From Desulfuromonas sp. SDB (GTDB taxonomy: Bacteria > SDB-A), in the NCBI GenBank assembly GCA_001412365.1, contig LKUE01000165.1:1-9397 (forward strand): DNA of 9,397 nt, written 5' to 3'. Shown one piece after another: positions 1 to 6,953 of the stretch (positions are counted from its first letter, which is position 1; each line of letters opens with the position of its first letter). The position numbers and the translations under genes are program-made. The notes below the pieces were generated by a model. It did not search any database. It had not been told where the DNA came from and was given only the letters and a program-made list of their open reading frames with translations.

Positions 1-7
1 TTTTCAT
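1..7 (-). CDS. possible start of a further downstream gene, cut by the left edge
   Basis: On the minus strand an ATG at position 7 is followed by AAA and then the window edge. It is preceded by the purine-rich stretch AAGGGGAAG about 4 nt upstream, which could serve as a ribosome binding site. Only two codons are visible, so nothing can be said about the product. If real, the gene would lie about 115 nt downstream of the second pstS, beyond its 3' stem-loop. The alternative is chance. Confidence 0.22.
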
Positions 8-52
8 GAAACTTCCCCTTTTATTTTTTTATTGATAAAATTTTCAAAATTT

Positions 53-110
53 CCTGTAGGGAAGAACAGGAGGAAGATAAATCTCATTAGGCAGGATTCT
101 CCCCTACAGG
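53..110 (-). terminator. stem-loop downstream of the second pstS (possible terminator or mRNA 3'-end stabiliser)
   Basis: The arms at 97-110 and 53-66 form a 14-bp stem in the minus-strand transcript (CCUGUAGGGGAGAA with UUCUUCCCUACAGG). One G-U wobble is the only non-Watson-Crick pair. The loop is about 30 nt. The stem begins 11 nt after the pstS stop codon. The sequence that follows, AAATTTTGAAAATTTT, is AT-rich but has no clean U-run right after the stem, so a canonical rho-independent terminator is not certain. A barrier to 3' exonucleases is the other reading. Confidence 0.5.
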
Positions 111-121
111 CAGGAAGTGTA

Positions 122-1159
122 TTAAAGCAAGGGCGAACCGTTGTAAGTTATAGATTTAAGTATAATTTCTGCATTTCTAACTGCTTCATCCGGCAAAGGG
201 GCATAATGAAGGGGGGTATTATGTGACTGACCGTCGTGTATCATCCACCAAATTAAATTAACCACTTCTTCAGCCCTGGTTTTTTCCCGGTTATCATAAT
301 TCTGTTCCTGGTAGAGAATTATCCAGGTAAATCCGCTGATAGGATAACCATTGGAAGCATCTGTATTGGTGATGGAAACTCTCATATCCGCGGGCAGGGC
401 AACATTTGCCGATGCGCTGACTGACTCTATGCTGGGTTGAATGAAATTTCCGCTTTTATTTTTAATATGAGCAGTGGGCATATCATTACTCAAGGCGTAT
501 ATTAATTCTACGTAACCAACTGCTCCCGGTGTTGATTTAACCAACCCCGCCACCCCGGGATTTCCGCTGGCGCCTAAACCAGTAGGCCACTCCAATGATT
601 TTCCTCTGCCCACCGTCTCTTCCCATTCCTTGCTGACTTTGCAGAGATAATCGCTGAATATAAAAGTGCTTCCGCTACCGTCTGAACGATGGACAACAAT
701 AATATCCATATCGGGAAGTTCTACTCCTGGATTCAACTGGGAAATTTTATTATCATTCCATTTGGTGATTTTTCCCAAAAATATATCACTAACCACTTCC
801 GAAGTAAGTTTTAAAGTGGGATTACCCGGCAAATTGTAGGTAACTACAATAGCTCCCAGGCAGGTGGGAATATGCAAAATCTGGTTGTTTTCCGCCATAG
901 ACATTTCCTCCTCACTCATAAAGGCATCAGTCCCTCCAAAATCAACCGTCCGGTCAAGAAGACTCCGGATTCCACCGCCAGAGCCAATTCCCTGGTAGTT
1001 AACCTGAATCCCGGTTGACTGTTTGTAACTGTCAAACATTTTAGTGTACAAGGGAAGAGGGAATGTAGCTCCCGCTCCTAAAATATCCAGTGAATATACC
1101 GTCCCTATGCTAAGAAATATTCCCAATAAACAGAATATCCAAAATTTGTTAAAAGACAT
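122..1159 (-). CDS. pstS: phosphate ABC transporter substrate-binding protein PstS, second copy, non-lipidated
   Basis: Binds inorganic phosphate outside the inner membrane and delivers it to the PstCAB transporter. It has 345 residues. A hydrophobic signal peptide (about 1-23) ends in Val-Tyr-Ser, a plausible signal peptidase I site. There is no lipobox cysteine at its end, so the mature protein should be soluble in the periplasm. PstS hallmarks follow: GAGATFP (28-34), GSGGG (59-63), DFGGTD (73-78) and the phosphate-contacting RSDGSGST (158-165). From residue 26 onward it aligns without gaps, over 320 residues, to the other PstS in this window at roughly 70% identity by eye. The ATG at 1159 has AGGAGGT about 5 nt upstream. 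It is separated from phoU by 265 nt that contain its own Pho-box-like array, so it is probably a separate Pho-controlled transcript, possibly with read-through from phoU. Confidence 0.95.
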   Translation of the reverse strand: MSFNKFWIFCLLGIFLSIGTVYSLDILGAGATFPLPLYTKMFDSYKQSTGIQVNYQGIGSGGGIRSLLDRTVDFGGTDAFMSEEEMSMAENNQILHIPTCLGAIVVTYNLPGNPTLKLTSEVVSDIFLGKITKWNDNKISQLNPGVELPDMDIIVVHRSDGSGSTFIFSDYLCKVSKEWEETVGRGKSLEWPTGLGASGNPGVAGLVKSTPGAVGYVELIYALSNDMPTAHIKNKSGNFIQPSIESVSASANVALPADMRVSITNTDASNGYPISGFTWIILYQEQNYDNREKTRAEEVVNLIWWMIHDGQSHNTPLHYAPLPDEAVRNAEIILKSITYNGSPLL

Positions 1160-1235
1160 CTGAACCTCCTAATTTCTGTATAAAACTAAATCAACTTTAA
1201 ACCGGAAATAAAAATTTGAAATCTTAATAGCCAGT

Positions 1236-1242
1236 ACCTCCT
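1236..1242 (-). promoter_or_regulatory. extra Shine-Dalgarno-like sequence in the pstS (second copy) leader
   Basis: The minus strand reads AAAAGGAGGT here, a near-perfect anti-SD match, 72 nt upstream of the real pstS ribosome site at 1164-1170. No ATG, GTG or TTG start lies at a suitable distance. A CTG at 2-nt spacing would open a 22-codon frame ending inside the real SD, which is not convincing. The porin leader has the same AAAGGAGGT element at a similar distance from its operator. It may bind 30S subunits to stabilise mRNA, or be chance. Confidence 0.35.
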
Positions 1243-1280
1243 TTTTTTGTTGTATTTAATAAAAATATTTATCTTTATAC

Positions 1281-1319
1281 TGTTAACTAAAAATAAATAA
1301 TTTATTAAGTTTTGGTTAA
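1281..1319 (-). promoter_or_regulatory. Pho-box-like operator upstream of the second pstS
   Basis: Four hexamers on the minus strand start exactly 11 bp apart: TTAACC (1319-1314), TTAATA (1308-1303), TTTATT (1297-1292) and TTAACA (1286-1281). The 11-bp direct-repeat geometry is that of PhoB/PhoP operators, and the TTAACA core matches the Bacillus PhoP consensus TT(A/T)ACA. The order of repeats, including the degenerate third TTTATT, is the same as in the operator upstream of the porin. I could not assign a -10 box with confidence; TATAAA lies 1 nt downstream, which is closer than expected. Confidence 0.72.
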
Positions 1320-1424
1320 ATTATAAAAACTGTAAATTACCAATTTTTCTTAATATAAACTTTTAGGGAATAAATTTGGGAAAAGTGAATCTTAAATTAA
1401 AAAAATTACGGAATATGTAGTTTT

Positions 1425-2081
1425 CTATACTTCCTGAGTATGGTGTTTGATAATTTTACCTTTGGTCAGGTAAACTACTTCTTCGGAAATATTTGTGGAA
1501 AGGTCGGCAATTCTCTCCAAGTTATAGCATATATTCATCATTTTTATGGCTCGCTCTACAATATCCGGATCTTTTATCATCATGTGACTTAACTTTGAAA
1601 TAACTTTATACAGCATTTTATCCACAATATCATCTCTTGAGCAAACATCGGTGGCAAGGTCATAATTCTGATCAATAAAAGCAGTTAATGAATCATTGAG
1701 CATATTGATAACTTCCTGCTCCATGCTGGGAATATCCATTAAAACACTTAAATCTGGTTTATCAATTAAAAATAAAGAACTCTGAGCAATATTTACCGAA
1801 TGATCGGCAATTCTCTCCATATCATTATTCATTTTCAATATCATTAAAACCATTCTCATATCCGAAGCCATTGGGGAAAACTGGGCAATAATAGTTGTGC
1901 ACATTTCATCAATAAGAATTTCCTTACTATTAGCAATTGGTTCATCTTTCTCGATTACTTCATTTAACAAATCTTTATCTTTTTCAATTAAACCTTTTAT
2001 GCTTTTATAAATCATATGCTGGACATGTGATGCGAAACTGATACTTTCACCTTTTAATTTGTCAATTTTTTCCTCTATCAT
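1425..2081 (-). CDS. phoU: phosphate signalling regulator PhoU
   Basis: Cytoplasmic negative regulator that links Pst transporter activity to the PhoR kinase and prevents excess phosphate uptake. It has 218 residues, the normal length, arranged as two related three-helix repeats. Each repeat carries the family metal-binding signature: MERIADHS (88-95) and LERIADLS (188-195). The first is preceded by the typical PMASDMRMVLMILKMNND stretch. The ATG at 2081 has AGGAG about 5 nt upstream. It starts 25 nt after the pstB stop and is the last gene of the porin-pstSCAB-phoU operon. No strong terminator hairpin follows it. Confidence 0.95.
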   Translation of the reverse strand: MIEEKIDKLKGESISFASHVQHMIYKSIKGLIEKDKDLLNEVIEKDEPIANSKEILIDEMCTTIIAQFSPMASDMRMVLMILKMNNDMERIADHSVNIAQSSLFLIDKPDLSVLMDIPSMEQEVINMLNDSLTAFIDQNYDLATDVCSRDDIVDKMLYKVISKLSHMMIKDPDIVERAIKMMNICYNLERIADLSTNISEEVVYLTKGKIIKHHTQEV

Positions 2082-2106
2082 CTTTTCTCCTAGTCATCTC
2101 CTTTTA

Positions 2107-2865
2107 TCAACCAAATTTCCCGGTAAGATACTCTTCGGTTCTCTTATCTTCAGGAGTAGTAAACATCTTTTGAGTTTGTCCGTATTCAACTAATTCCCCT
2201 AAAAACAGAAATGCAGTATAATCAGATACTCTTGCCGCTTGGGACATATTATGAGTAACCAACACCATTGTAACATAAATTTTCAATTCTTCAATTAAAG
2301 ATTCAATTTTAGTGGTAGCTTTAGGATCCAGAGCAGAGGTAGGTTCGTCTAAAAGAAGTATTTCCGGTTTCATAGCCAAAGCTCTGGCTACACAAAGCCT
2401 TTGTTGCTGTCCGCCTGATAGAAAAGTTCCTTTACGGTGGAGTTTATCCTTAACTTCTTCCCAGAGTGCAGCTTTTTTCAATGAATCTTCCACAATTATA
2501 TCTCTGTCTGCCCTTTTCAGTCTAATTCCATTCAACTTGTATCCTGCAATAACATTATCGTAGATACTCATGGTGGGGAAAGGATTAGGTCTTTGAAAAA
2601 CCATCCCAATTTTACGCCTTAATACTATTGGAGAGATAGAATGAATTTCCGTATCATAAAGTCTAATTTCTCCGGTAGTTCTGGTATCGGCAACCAGCTC
2701 ATGCATTCTATTTATAGACCTTAACAGAGTAGTCTTTCCACAACCAGAAGGCCCCATAATCGCAGTCACTTTATTTTTATAAACATCCATGGATATATTA
2801 TCAACCGCTTTAGTATCTCCATAATACATCGAGAAATCTTTTATTTCTAAAACTCTACTTTCCAT
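2107..2865 (-). CDS. pstB: phosphate ABC transporter ATP-binding protein PstB
   Basis: ATPase that drives phosphate import through PstC and PstA at the inner membrane, and a partner of PhoU/PhoR in signalling. It has 252 residues, normal for PstB. Motifs in order: Walker A GPSGCGKTT (38-46), Q-loop Gln91 followed by RPNPFPTMSIYDNV, which is typical of PstB, ABC signature LSGGQ (149-153), Walker B ILLLDE (169-174) and switch His205 in VTHNM. The ATG at 2865 lies inside the end of pstA, giving a 19-nt overlap in another frame. GGAG sits 10 nt upstream. The overlap implies translational coupling with pstA. Confidence 0.97.
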   Translation of the reverse strand: MESRVLEIKDFSMYYGDTKAVDNISMDVYKNKVTAIMGPSGCGKTTLLRSINRMHELVADTRTTGEIRLYDTEIHSISPIVLRRKIGMVFQRPNPFPTMSIYDNVIAGYKLNGIRLKRADRDIIVEDSLKKAALWEEVKDKLHRKGTFLSGGQQQRLCVARALAMKPEILLLDEPTSALDPKATTKIESLIEELKIYVTMVLVTHNMSQAARVSDYTAFLFLGELVEYGQTQKMFTTPEDKRTEEYLTGKFG

Positions 2866-3743
2866 TTCTTGGCTACTCCGTTGGCAACTAAATTTGTAAA
2901 TAATACGAAAACAATTAAGAACAAAGAGGCACCCCAGGCAATACGGTGCCAGTCCTGATAAGGACTGGTGGCATAATTGAAAATAAGCAGGGACAGGGAG
3001 TTCATTGGTTTAAATATATTTAAATTCATAAAAGGATTGCCAAATGCTGTAAACAGCAAGGGTGCTGTTTCCCCGGCAATTCTGGCAATACCAATAAGAA
3101 CGCCGGTAACAATTCCGCTTATACTTGATGGTAAAACCACTTTCAATATAGTCTTATAATAAGGAACTCCCAGTGACATTGAGGCTTCCTTTAAGGAATG
3201 CGGTATTAATTTCAACGTCTCCTCGGTATTCTTTATAATTACCGGAAGCATCATCATCCCCAGGGCAATTGCCCCGGAGAAGCCGGAAAAAATCCCCATT
3301 GGTCTTACCACCCACAGGTAAGCAATAATTCCCATCACTATTGAGGGAACTCCCTGAAGCACCTCTACAAATAATCTGACCACATAGGCTAATTTTGAAT
3401 TTTGGTATTCTGAAAGAAATATTCCCGTACCCACCCCTAAGGGCACTGACATCAGGGAAGACATTAAAATTATCAGAAAAGTTCCTATTATGGCATTTGA
3501 AATACCCCCCCCTTCAACTCCAACCGGTTTAGGCAGCTTAACAAAAAAATCCCAATCAATAGCAGTTATTCCTTTTTGAAGGACATAAAATAATATTAAA
3601 AACAGGGGTATGATTGAAATAATTGAAAAAAGTATAATTGAAGTTTTAAATAAAATATTGTAAATCTTTCTAAAAAATATATGCTTATCATTTACTATAA
3701 ATGATTGATTGTTTTCCAAATTTTTATTAATTTCTTTTTCCAT
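2847..3743 (-). CDS. pstA: phosphate ABC transporter permease PstA
   Basis: One of the two membrane subunits of the phosphate importer, pairing with PstC. Counting from the ATG at 3743 it has 298 residues. There are several hydrophobic membrane segments, the first at about 32-56. The cytoplasmic EAA loop, EASMSLGVPYYKTILKVVLP, contacts PstB and is followed by the PstA-typical ARIAGETAPLLFTAFGNPF. I chose the ATG at 3743 because it overlaps the pstC stop as TAATG, a common coupling arrangement, and has AAGGA upstream at a rather long spacing of about 13 nt. An in-frame ATG at 3773 would add 10 residues and overlap pstC by 31 nt, but has no visible ribosome site. The 3' end overlaps pstB. Confidence 0.94.
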   Translation of the reverse strand: MEKEINKNLENNQSFIVNDKHIFFRKIYNILFKTSIILFSIISIIPLFLILFYVLQKGITAIDWDFFVKLPKPVGVEGGGISNAIIGTFLIILMSSLMSVPLGVGTGIFLSEYQNSKLAYVVRLFVEVLQGVPSIVMGIIAYLWVVRPMGIFSGFSGAIALGMMMLPVIIKNTEETLKLIPHSLKEASMSLGVPYYKTILKVVLPSSISGIVTGVLIGIARIAGETAPLLFTAFGNPFMNLNIFKPMNSLSLLIFNYATSPYQDWHRIAWGASLFLIVFVLFTNLVANGVAKKWKVEF

Positions 3744-4609
3744 TAAACTTTTGACGTCCTTTTGATAACCCATCTGCTGATTATATTTATAGCAGCGCTG
3801 ACTACAATCAGCAATAAACCTAACTCCACCAGTGAAGACAGATAAATTGAGTCCACCGCTTCAGAAAATTCATTGGCAATAATGCTGGCCATGGTATTGG
3901 AAGGGGCAAATATAGATGTGGGCAGAACATTGGCATTTCCAATAACCATAGTAACTGCCATGGTTTCTCCTAATGCCCTTCCTAAAGCAAGAATTAATCC
4001 TGCGGTAATCCCGGATTTTGAATAGGGGATTACCACTCCCTTTAAGACTTCAAATCTGGTTGCCCCTAATGAATAAGCGGCTTCTTTGAGGTCAGCGGGA
4101 ACCAATTTCATTACCTCTCTTATTATTGATGCTGAATAAGGTATTATCATAATTGCCAATAACAGGGAGGCGGTAAAAATACCCACCCCGTAGGGCGGTA
4201 CATGTAATTTTAATTCTAAATTTCTGATAACCGGAACTAAAACAAAAAGTCCCCAAAAACCGTAAATCACTGAGGGAATGCCTGAAAGCAGCTCCACTCC
4301 GCTCCTTATCACGCTAGATAGCGCTCCTCTTTTAAAATATTCACTTAAAAACACCGCTATGGACAAAGAAAAAGGTGTAGAAATAATCAACGCTAAAAAG
4401 GAGGTGATTAAAGTTCCCACCAAAAAGGGCAGAGCGCCAAATTCGCCCTTTACCGGATTCCATCTGGTGCTGATGAAAAATTTTAATCCCAACGACTTAA
4501 TCGAGGGCAGCGAATTAACAAACAAAGTAATAAATATTAACGATAACAGCGCCAGAATTATTACTGCGATTAAATGAAGTACATATTTAAATACGGTGTC
4601 AGATTTCAT
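3743..4609 (-). CDS. pstC: phosphate ABC transporter permease PstC
   Basis: Inner-membrane subunit of the phosphate importer, partner of PstA. It has 288 residues. There are about six hydrophobic segments, near 11-31, 62-88, 104-128, 145-165, 198-225 and 256-279. The EAA loop EAAYSLGATRFEVLKGVVIP (176-195) is followed by RALGETMA (211-218), a PstC hallmark. A stop codon lies just upstream in frame, so the ATG at 4609 is the earliest possible start. It has no good Shine-Dalgarno site: the sequence just before it reads AAGCAATTGAA. A 16-bp stem-loop sits between it and pstS. Both features suggest it is expressed below pstS. Confidence 0.95.
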   Translation of the reverse strand: MKSDTVFKYVLHLIAVIILALLSLIFITLFVNSLPSIKSLGLKFFISTRWNPVKGEFGALPFLVGTLITSFLALIISTPFSLSIAVFLSEYFKRGALSSVIRSGVELLSGIPSVIYGFWGLFVLVPVIRNLELKLHVPPYGVGIFTASLLLAIMIIPYSASIIREVMKLVPADLKEAAYSLGATRFEVLKGVVIPYSKSGITAGLILALGRALGETMAVTMVIGNANVLPTSIFAPSNTMASIIANEFSEAVDSIYLSSLVELGLLLIVVSAAINIISRWVIKRTSKV

Positions 4610-4626
4610 TTCAATTGCTTAATCTC

Positions 4627-4671
4627 ATGCAATGAGGGAGGAGAGAAGGTTAAGTTCCTCCCCCACTGCAT
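4627..4671 (-). ncRNA. stem-loop in the pstS-pstC intergenic region (mRNA processing or stability element)
   Basis: The arms at 4656-4671 and 4627-4642 pair over 16 bp in the minus-strand transcript (AUGCAGUGGGGGAGGA with UCCUCCCUCAUUGCAU). Two G-U wobbles are the only non-Watson-Crick pairs, and the loop is 13 nt. No U-run follows (GAGATTAAGC), so it is not a standard rho-independent terminator. It begins 10 nt after the pstS stop. In Bacillus subtilis, a stem-loop in this position is linked to pstS mRNA being far more abundant than the downstream genes. A like role here is inference. Confidence 0.75.
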
Positions 4672-4681
4672 CAAAATTTAT

Positions 4682-5782
4682 TTATAGAATTGCTTCTCCG
4701 TTATAGGTCATTGATCTCAATAGAGATTCCGCTTTTTTCACCGCTTGCTCAGGCAGGGGTGCATAGTGAAGAGGCTGGGGATGACTTTGTCCTTCATGAA
4801 TCATCCACCACATAAGCTTGGCAACCTGCTCTGCGCGGACCTTATCACGGTTGTTGTAATTTTGTTCCTGATAGACAATAATCCAGGTGAATCCGCTGAT
4901 GGGATAACCATCAGGAGCATCGGTATCTGTAAGTGATACCCGCATGTCATTGGGCAGTTCAACATTAGCTGCAGCGCTTACTGCTTCAGGAGTGGGTTCA
5001 ATAAAATTGCTGCTGCTGTTCTGTATATGGGAAACCGGCATGTTGTTGCTCAAGGCATAAGTCAGCTCAACATAGCCAATTGATCCCGGTGTTTGCTGAA
5101 TTAATCCAGCCACTCCCGGATTTCCTTTTGCCCCTAATCCAGTAGGCCACTCCAGTGATTTACCTCTGCCCACCATTTCCGCCCAATCTTCATGTATTTT
5201 AGTTAGGTAATCGCTGAAGATAAAGGTGCTGCCGCTGCCGTCGGAACGGTGTACTACCACTATATCCATGTTGGGAAGTTCCACTCCGGGATTGAGATTC
5301 TGGATTTGGTTGTTATTCCATTTTTTTATTCTGCCCAGGAAAATATCCGCAACTACTTGACCGGTTAATTTCAAAGTGGGATTATCCGGTAAATTATAGG
5401 TAACTACAATTGCTCCCAGACATGTAGGTATATGTAATATTTGATTACCTGCTGCTTGAGCCATATCCTCTTCGCTCATGAAAGCATCAGTTCCGCCGAA
5501 ATCAACAGTTTTATCCAACAGATTTCTAATTCCGCCGCCGGAACCAATTCCCTGATAGTTAACCATGGGACCATATTTCTGATGGTAATCCTCGAACATC
5601 GCAGTGTACAAAGGAAGAGGAAAAGTAGCTCCTGCTCCTAAAATTTCAATATCAACTTTTTCTATCTCTTCCGGTCCATTCTGTCCTTGATCTTGCTGCT
5701 GCTGTTGCTGAGGTTCTTGACTGCAACTGAACACAGTCAACATCACCGCAGCAATAGTCAAAAGGGTTAAAAATTTCTTCAT
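4682..5782 (-). CDS. pstS: phosphate ABC transporter substrate-binding lipoprotein PstS
   Basis: High-affinity phosphate-binding protein of the Pst importer. It has 366 residues. The signal peptide ends in the lipobox-like V-F-S-C, so Cys20 would be lipidated and the protein membrane-anchored. A flexible linker rich in Gln, Gly and Glu follows (about 21-42), with a run of six glutamines at 25-30. The PstS domain carries GAGATFP (49-55), GSGGG (80-84), DFGGTD (94-99) and RSDGSGST (179-186). Its 320-residue core aligns without gaps to the second PstS in this window. The ATG at 5782 has AGGAGG about 8 nt upstream. It starts 18 nt after the porin stop and is followed by a strong stem-loop before pstC. 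A lipidated PstS is usual in Gram-positive bacteria but less so beside an outer-membrane porin. Confidence 0.95.
   Translation of the reverse strand: MKKFLTLLTIAAVMLTVFSCSQEPQQQQQQDQGQNGPEEIEKVDIEILGAGATFPLPLYTAMFEDYHQKYGPMVNYQGIGSGGGIRNLLDKTVDFGGTDAFMSEEDMAQAAGNQILHIPTCLGAIVVTYNLPDNPTLKLTGQVVADIFLGRIKKWNNNQIQNLNPGVELPNMDIVVVHRSDGSGSTFIFSDYLTKIHEDWAEMVGRGKSLEWPTGLGAKGNPGVAGLIQQTPGSIGYVELTYALSNNMPVSHIQNSSSNFIEPTPEAVSAAANVELPNDMRVSLTDTDAPDGYPISGFTWIIVYQEQNYNNRDKVRAEQVAKLMWWMIHEGQSHPQPLHYAPLPEQAVKKAESLLRSMTYNGEAIL
5693..5710 (-). repeat. short CAG/CAA codon run encoding polyglutamine in PstS
   Basis: The minus strand carries six consecutive glutamine codons, mostly CAG, in the linker just after the lipidated cysteine of PstS. 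Such trinucleotide runs can change length by slippage without breaking the reading frame. The run lies in a disordered tether and not in the phosphate-binding domain, so length changes should be tolerated. The second PstS has no such linker. Confidence 0.6.
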
Positions 5783-5800
5783 TTACCATTCCTCCTATGC

Positions 5801-6829
5801 TTATATTGCCGTTTTAAATTTCCAGCGGAACTGCAGAGCAAATACATCAACCGGATCTACTCCATCAGCTTCCCAGGATAATCTTTCATAATTAGCCTGA
5901 ATCATTACCGTGTTGCTTCCATCTTTATAGGCATTCCAATTAATTCCGGCGATGATGCGGTTATGTCCGTCATCATCCACATCGGTATTTGGATCCCATT
6001 GATCATATCTTGCAACTAATTCCACATCTGCGCCAGTCATATTTTTCAGACTTAACACCGGCATTACTGTAAATCCCTGGGCGGTGATGGTTGTGTCCAA
6101 GTTGGGATCATCATCCTGATCAACAATGTATTCAAACCAAATATTAATGGGATCAAAATTAATATTTGCCACACCGGCGTAAGCCATCTGGGTGTTGTAC
6201 TCATCGTTTATTGAATCAACAGTTCCGTATTTATGATAGCGAATTGACCCCCCAATGGTGAAGTATTCAATTGGGCTGATTCTGACATTGCCCATGAAAC
6301 AGGGGTTGGTATTTACATCATCGCCGGTTTTTTTATAACCCTCGCCATTGTAAACCGCGACATTATAGGTGAAGTAATCAAACTTACCGGTAACTCCCAA
6401 TCCGTAGTCAGTTGAAGACAATACATGTTCCAGGTCATTTATATCTTTTTCAATGGTTGGATATTCCCAATCATAAATGGTTCCGAAGTAGTTTTTCATC
6501 AAACCAACAGTTATGGTGTGATAATCAATTAAATTGACAAAGTCCAGATAAGCATATTTAAGCTTCAGTCCGGCTCCATTTGCATCATTGCCTTTATCAC
6601 TGGAGAAGACATCAATGTTGAATCTGCCCTTAATATAATCTCCAAATTTTGGTTCAATTCTGAAATAAGCTCTTTCCACAGACATGTAATTCTCAGTTAT
6701 ACTATCCTGGTTGACAATAGTCCATCTGTCCCAAATCTCCATGGACAAATTCACATCTAGACCATAAGCCAAAGTTACAAATAGGATTGAAAAGGAAATA
6801 ACTGATAACAATAACTTTTTAGATACCAC
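5801..6829 (-). CDS. outer-membrane porin, probably phosphate-related (OprP/OprO-like role)
   Basis: Predicted beta-barrel channel that would let phosphate cross the outer membrane. It has 342 residues. A signal peptide (about 1-23) ends in Ala-Tyr-Gly. The mature part alternates short amphipathic, aromatic-rich strands with Asp/Asn/Gly-rich loops. Examples are VERAYFRIEP near residue 51, LKLKYAYLDF near 88 and the porin-like VARYDQWDPN near 272, followed by an acidic DVDDDG loop. The last strand, ALQFRWKF, is followed by a four-residue tail instead of ending in the usual terminal aromatic. It is shorter than OprP of Pseudomonas (over 400 residues), so phosphate selectivity is inferred from its position as first gene of the pst operon. 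The start is GTG at 6829 with AGGAGG 5 nt upstream. The next gene, pstS, begins 18 nt downstream. Confidence 0.82.
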   Translation of the reverse strand: MVSKKLLLSVISFSILFVTLAYGLDVNLSMEIWDRWTIVNQDSITENYMSVERAYFRIEPKFGDYIKGRFNIDVFSSDKGNDANGAGLKLKYAYLDFVNLIDYHTITVGLMKNYFGTIYDWEYPTIEKDINDLEHVLSSTDYGLGVTGKFDYFTYNVAVYNGEGYKKTGDDVNTNPCFMGNVRISPIEYFTIGGSIRYHKYGTVDSINDEYNTQMAYAGVANINFDPINIWFEYIVDQDDDPNLDTTITAQGFTVMPVLSLKNMTGADVELVARYDQWDPNTDVDDDGHNRIIAGINWNAYKDGSNTVMIQANYERLSWEADGVDPVDVFALQFRWKFKTAI

Positions 6830-6905
6830 AGATTCCTCCTTGTTTTTGTTTTAGCAGTATCCAGTATACAGATACACTTCTGGTATTATTCCTGAAAAAA
6901 CTCTC

Positions 6906-6925
6906 AAGCCATAATTTAATGGCTT
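6906..6925 (-). other. small hairpin in the porin leader followed by a T-run
   Basis: AAGCCAT (6906-6912) and ATGGCTT (6919-6925) form a perfect 7-bp stem with a 6-nt loop. In the transcribed minus strand it is followed, after the 5 nt GAGAG, by six Ts. This loosely resembles an attenuator, but the gap before the T-run and the short stem make termination here doubtful. Confidence 0.3.
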
Positions 6926-6953
6926 CTAATTTCTTCAAAAAACAGAACAAATA

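Noticed and set aside
32-226. Plus-strand open frame of 64 codons over the left intergenic region and the end of pstS
   Set aside because: It runs antisense over the conserved C-terminus of PstS, has no convincing ribosome site and no recognisable protein features.
1174-1242. Leader peptide from CTG upstream of the second pstS
   Set aside because: CTG is a rare start, the spacing to the SD-like element is only 2 nt, and the 22-codon frame has no features of a known leader peptide.
1380-1424. T-rich stretch after phoU as a rho-independent terminator
   Set aside because: There is a seven-T run on the minus strand but no stable GC-rich stem before it, so I do not call a terminator. Read-through into the second pstS is possible.
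4278-4577. Plus-strand open frame of 99 codons inside pstC
   Set aside because: It is fully antisense to a strongly conserved permease, and its composition follows from the opposite strand. The same holds for the frames at 2312-2563, 2977-3159, 4745-4936, 5441-5641, 7240-7422 and 8994-9194.
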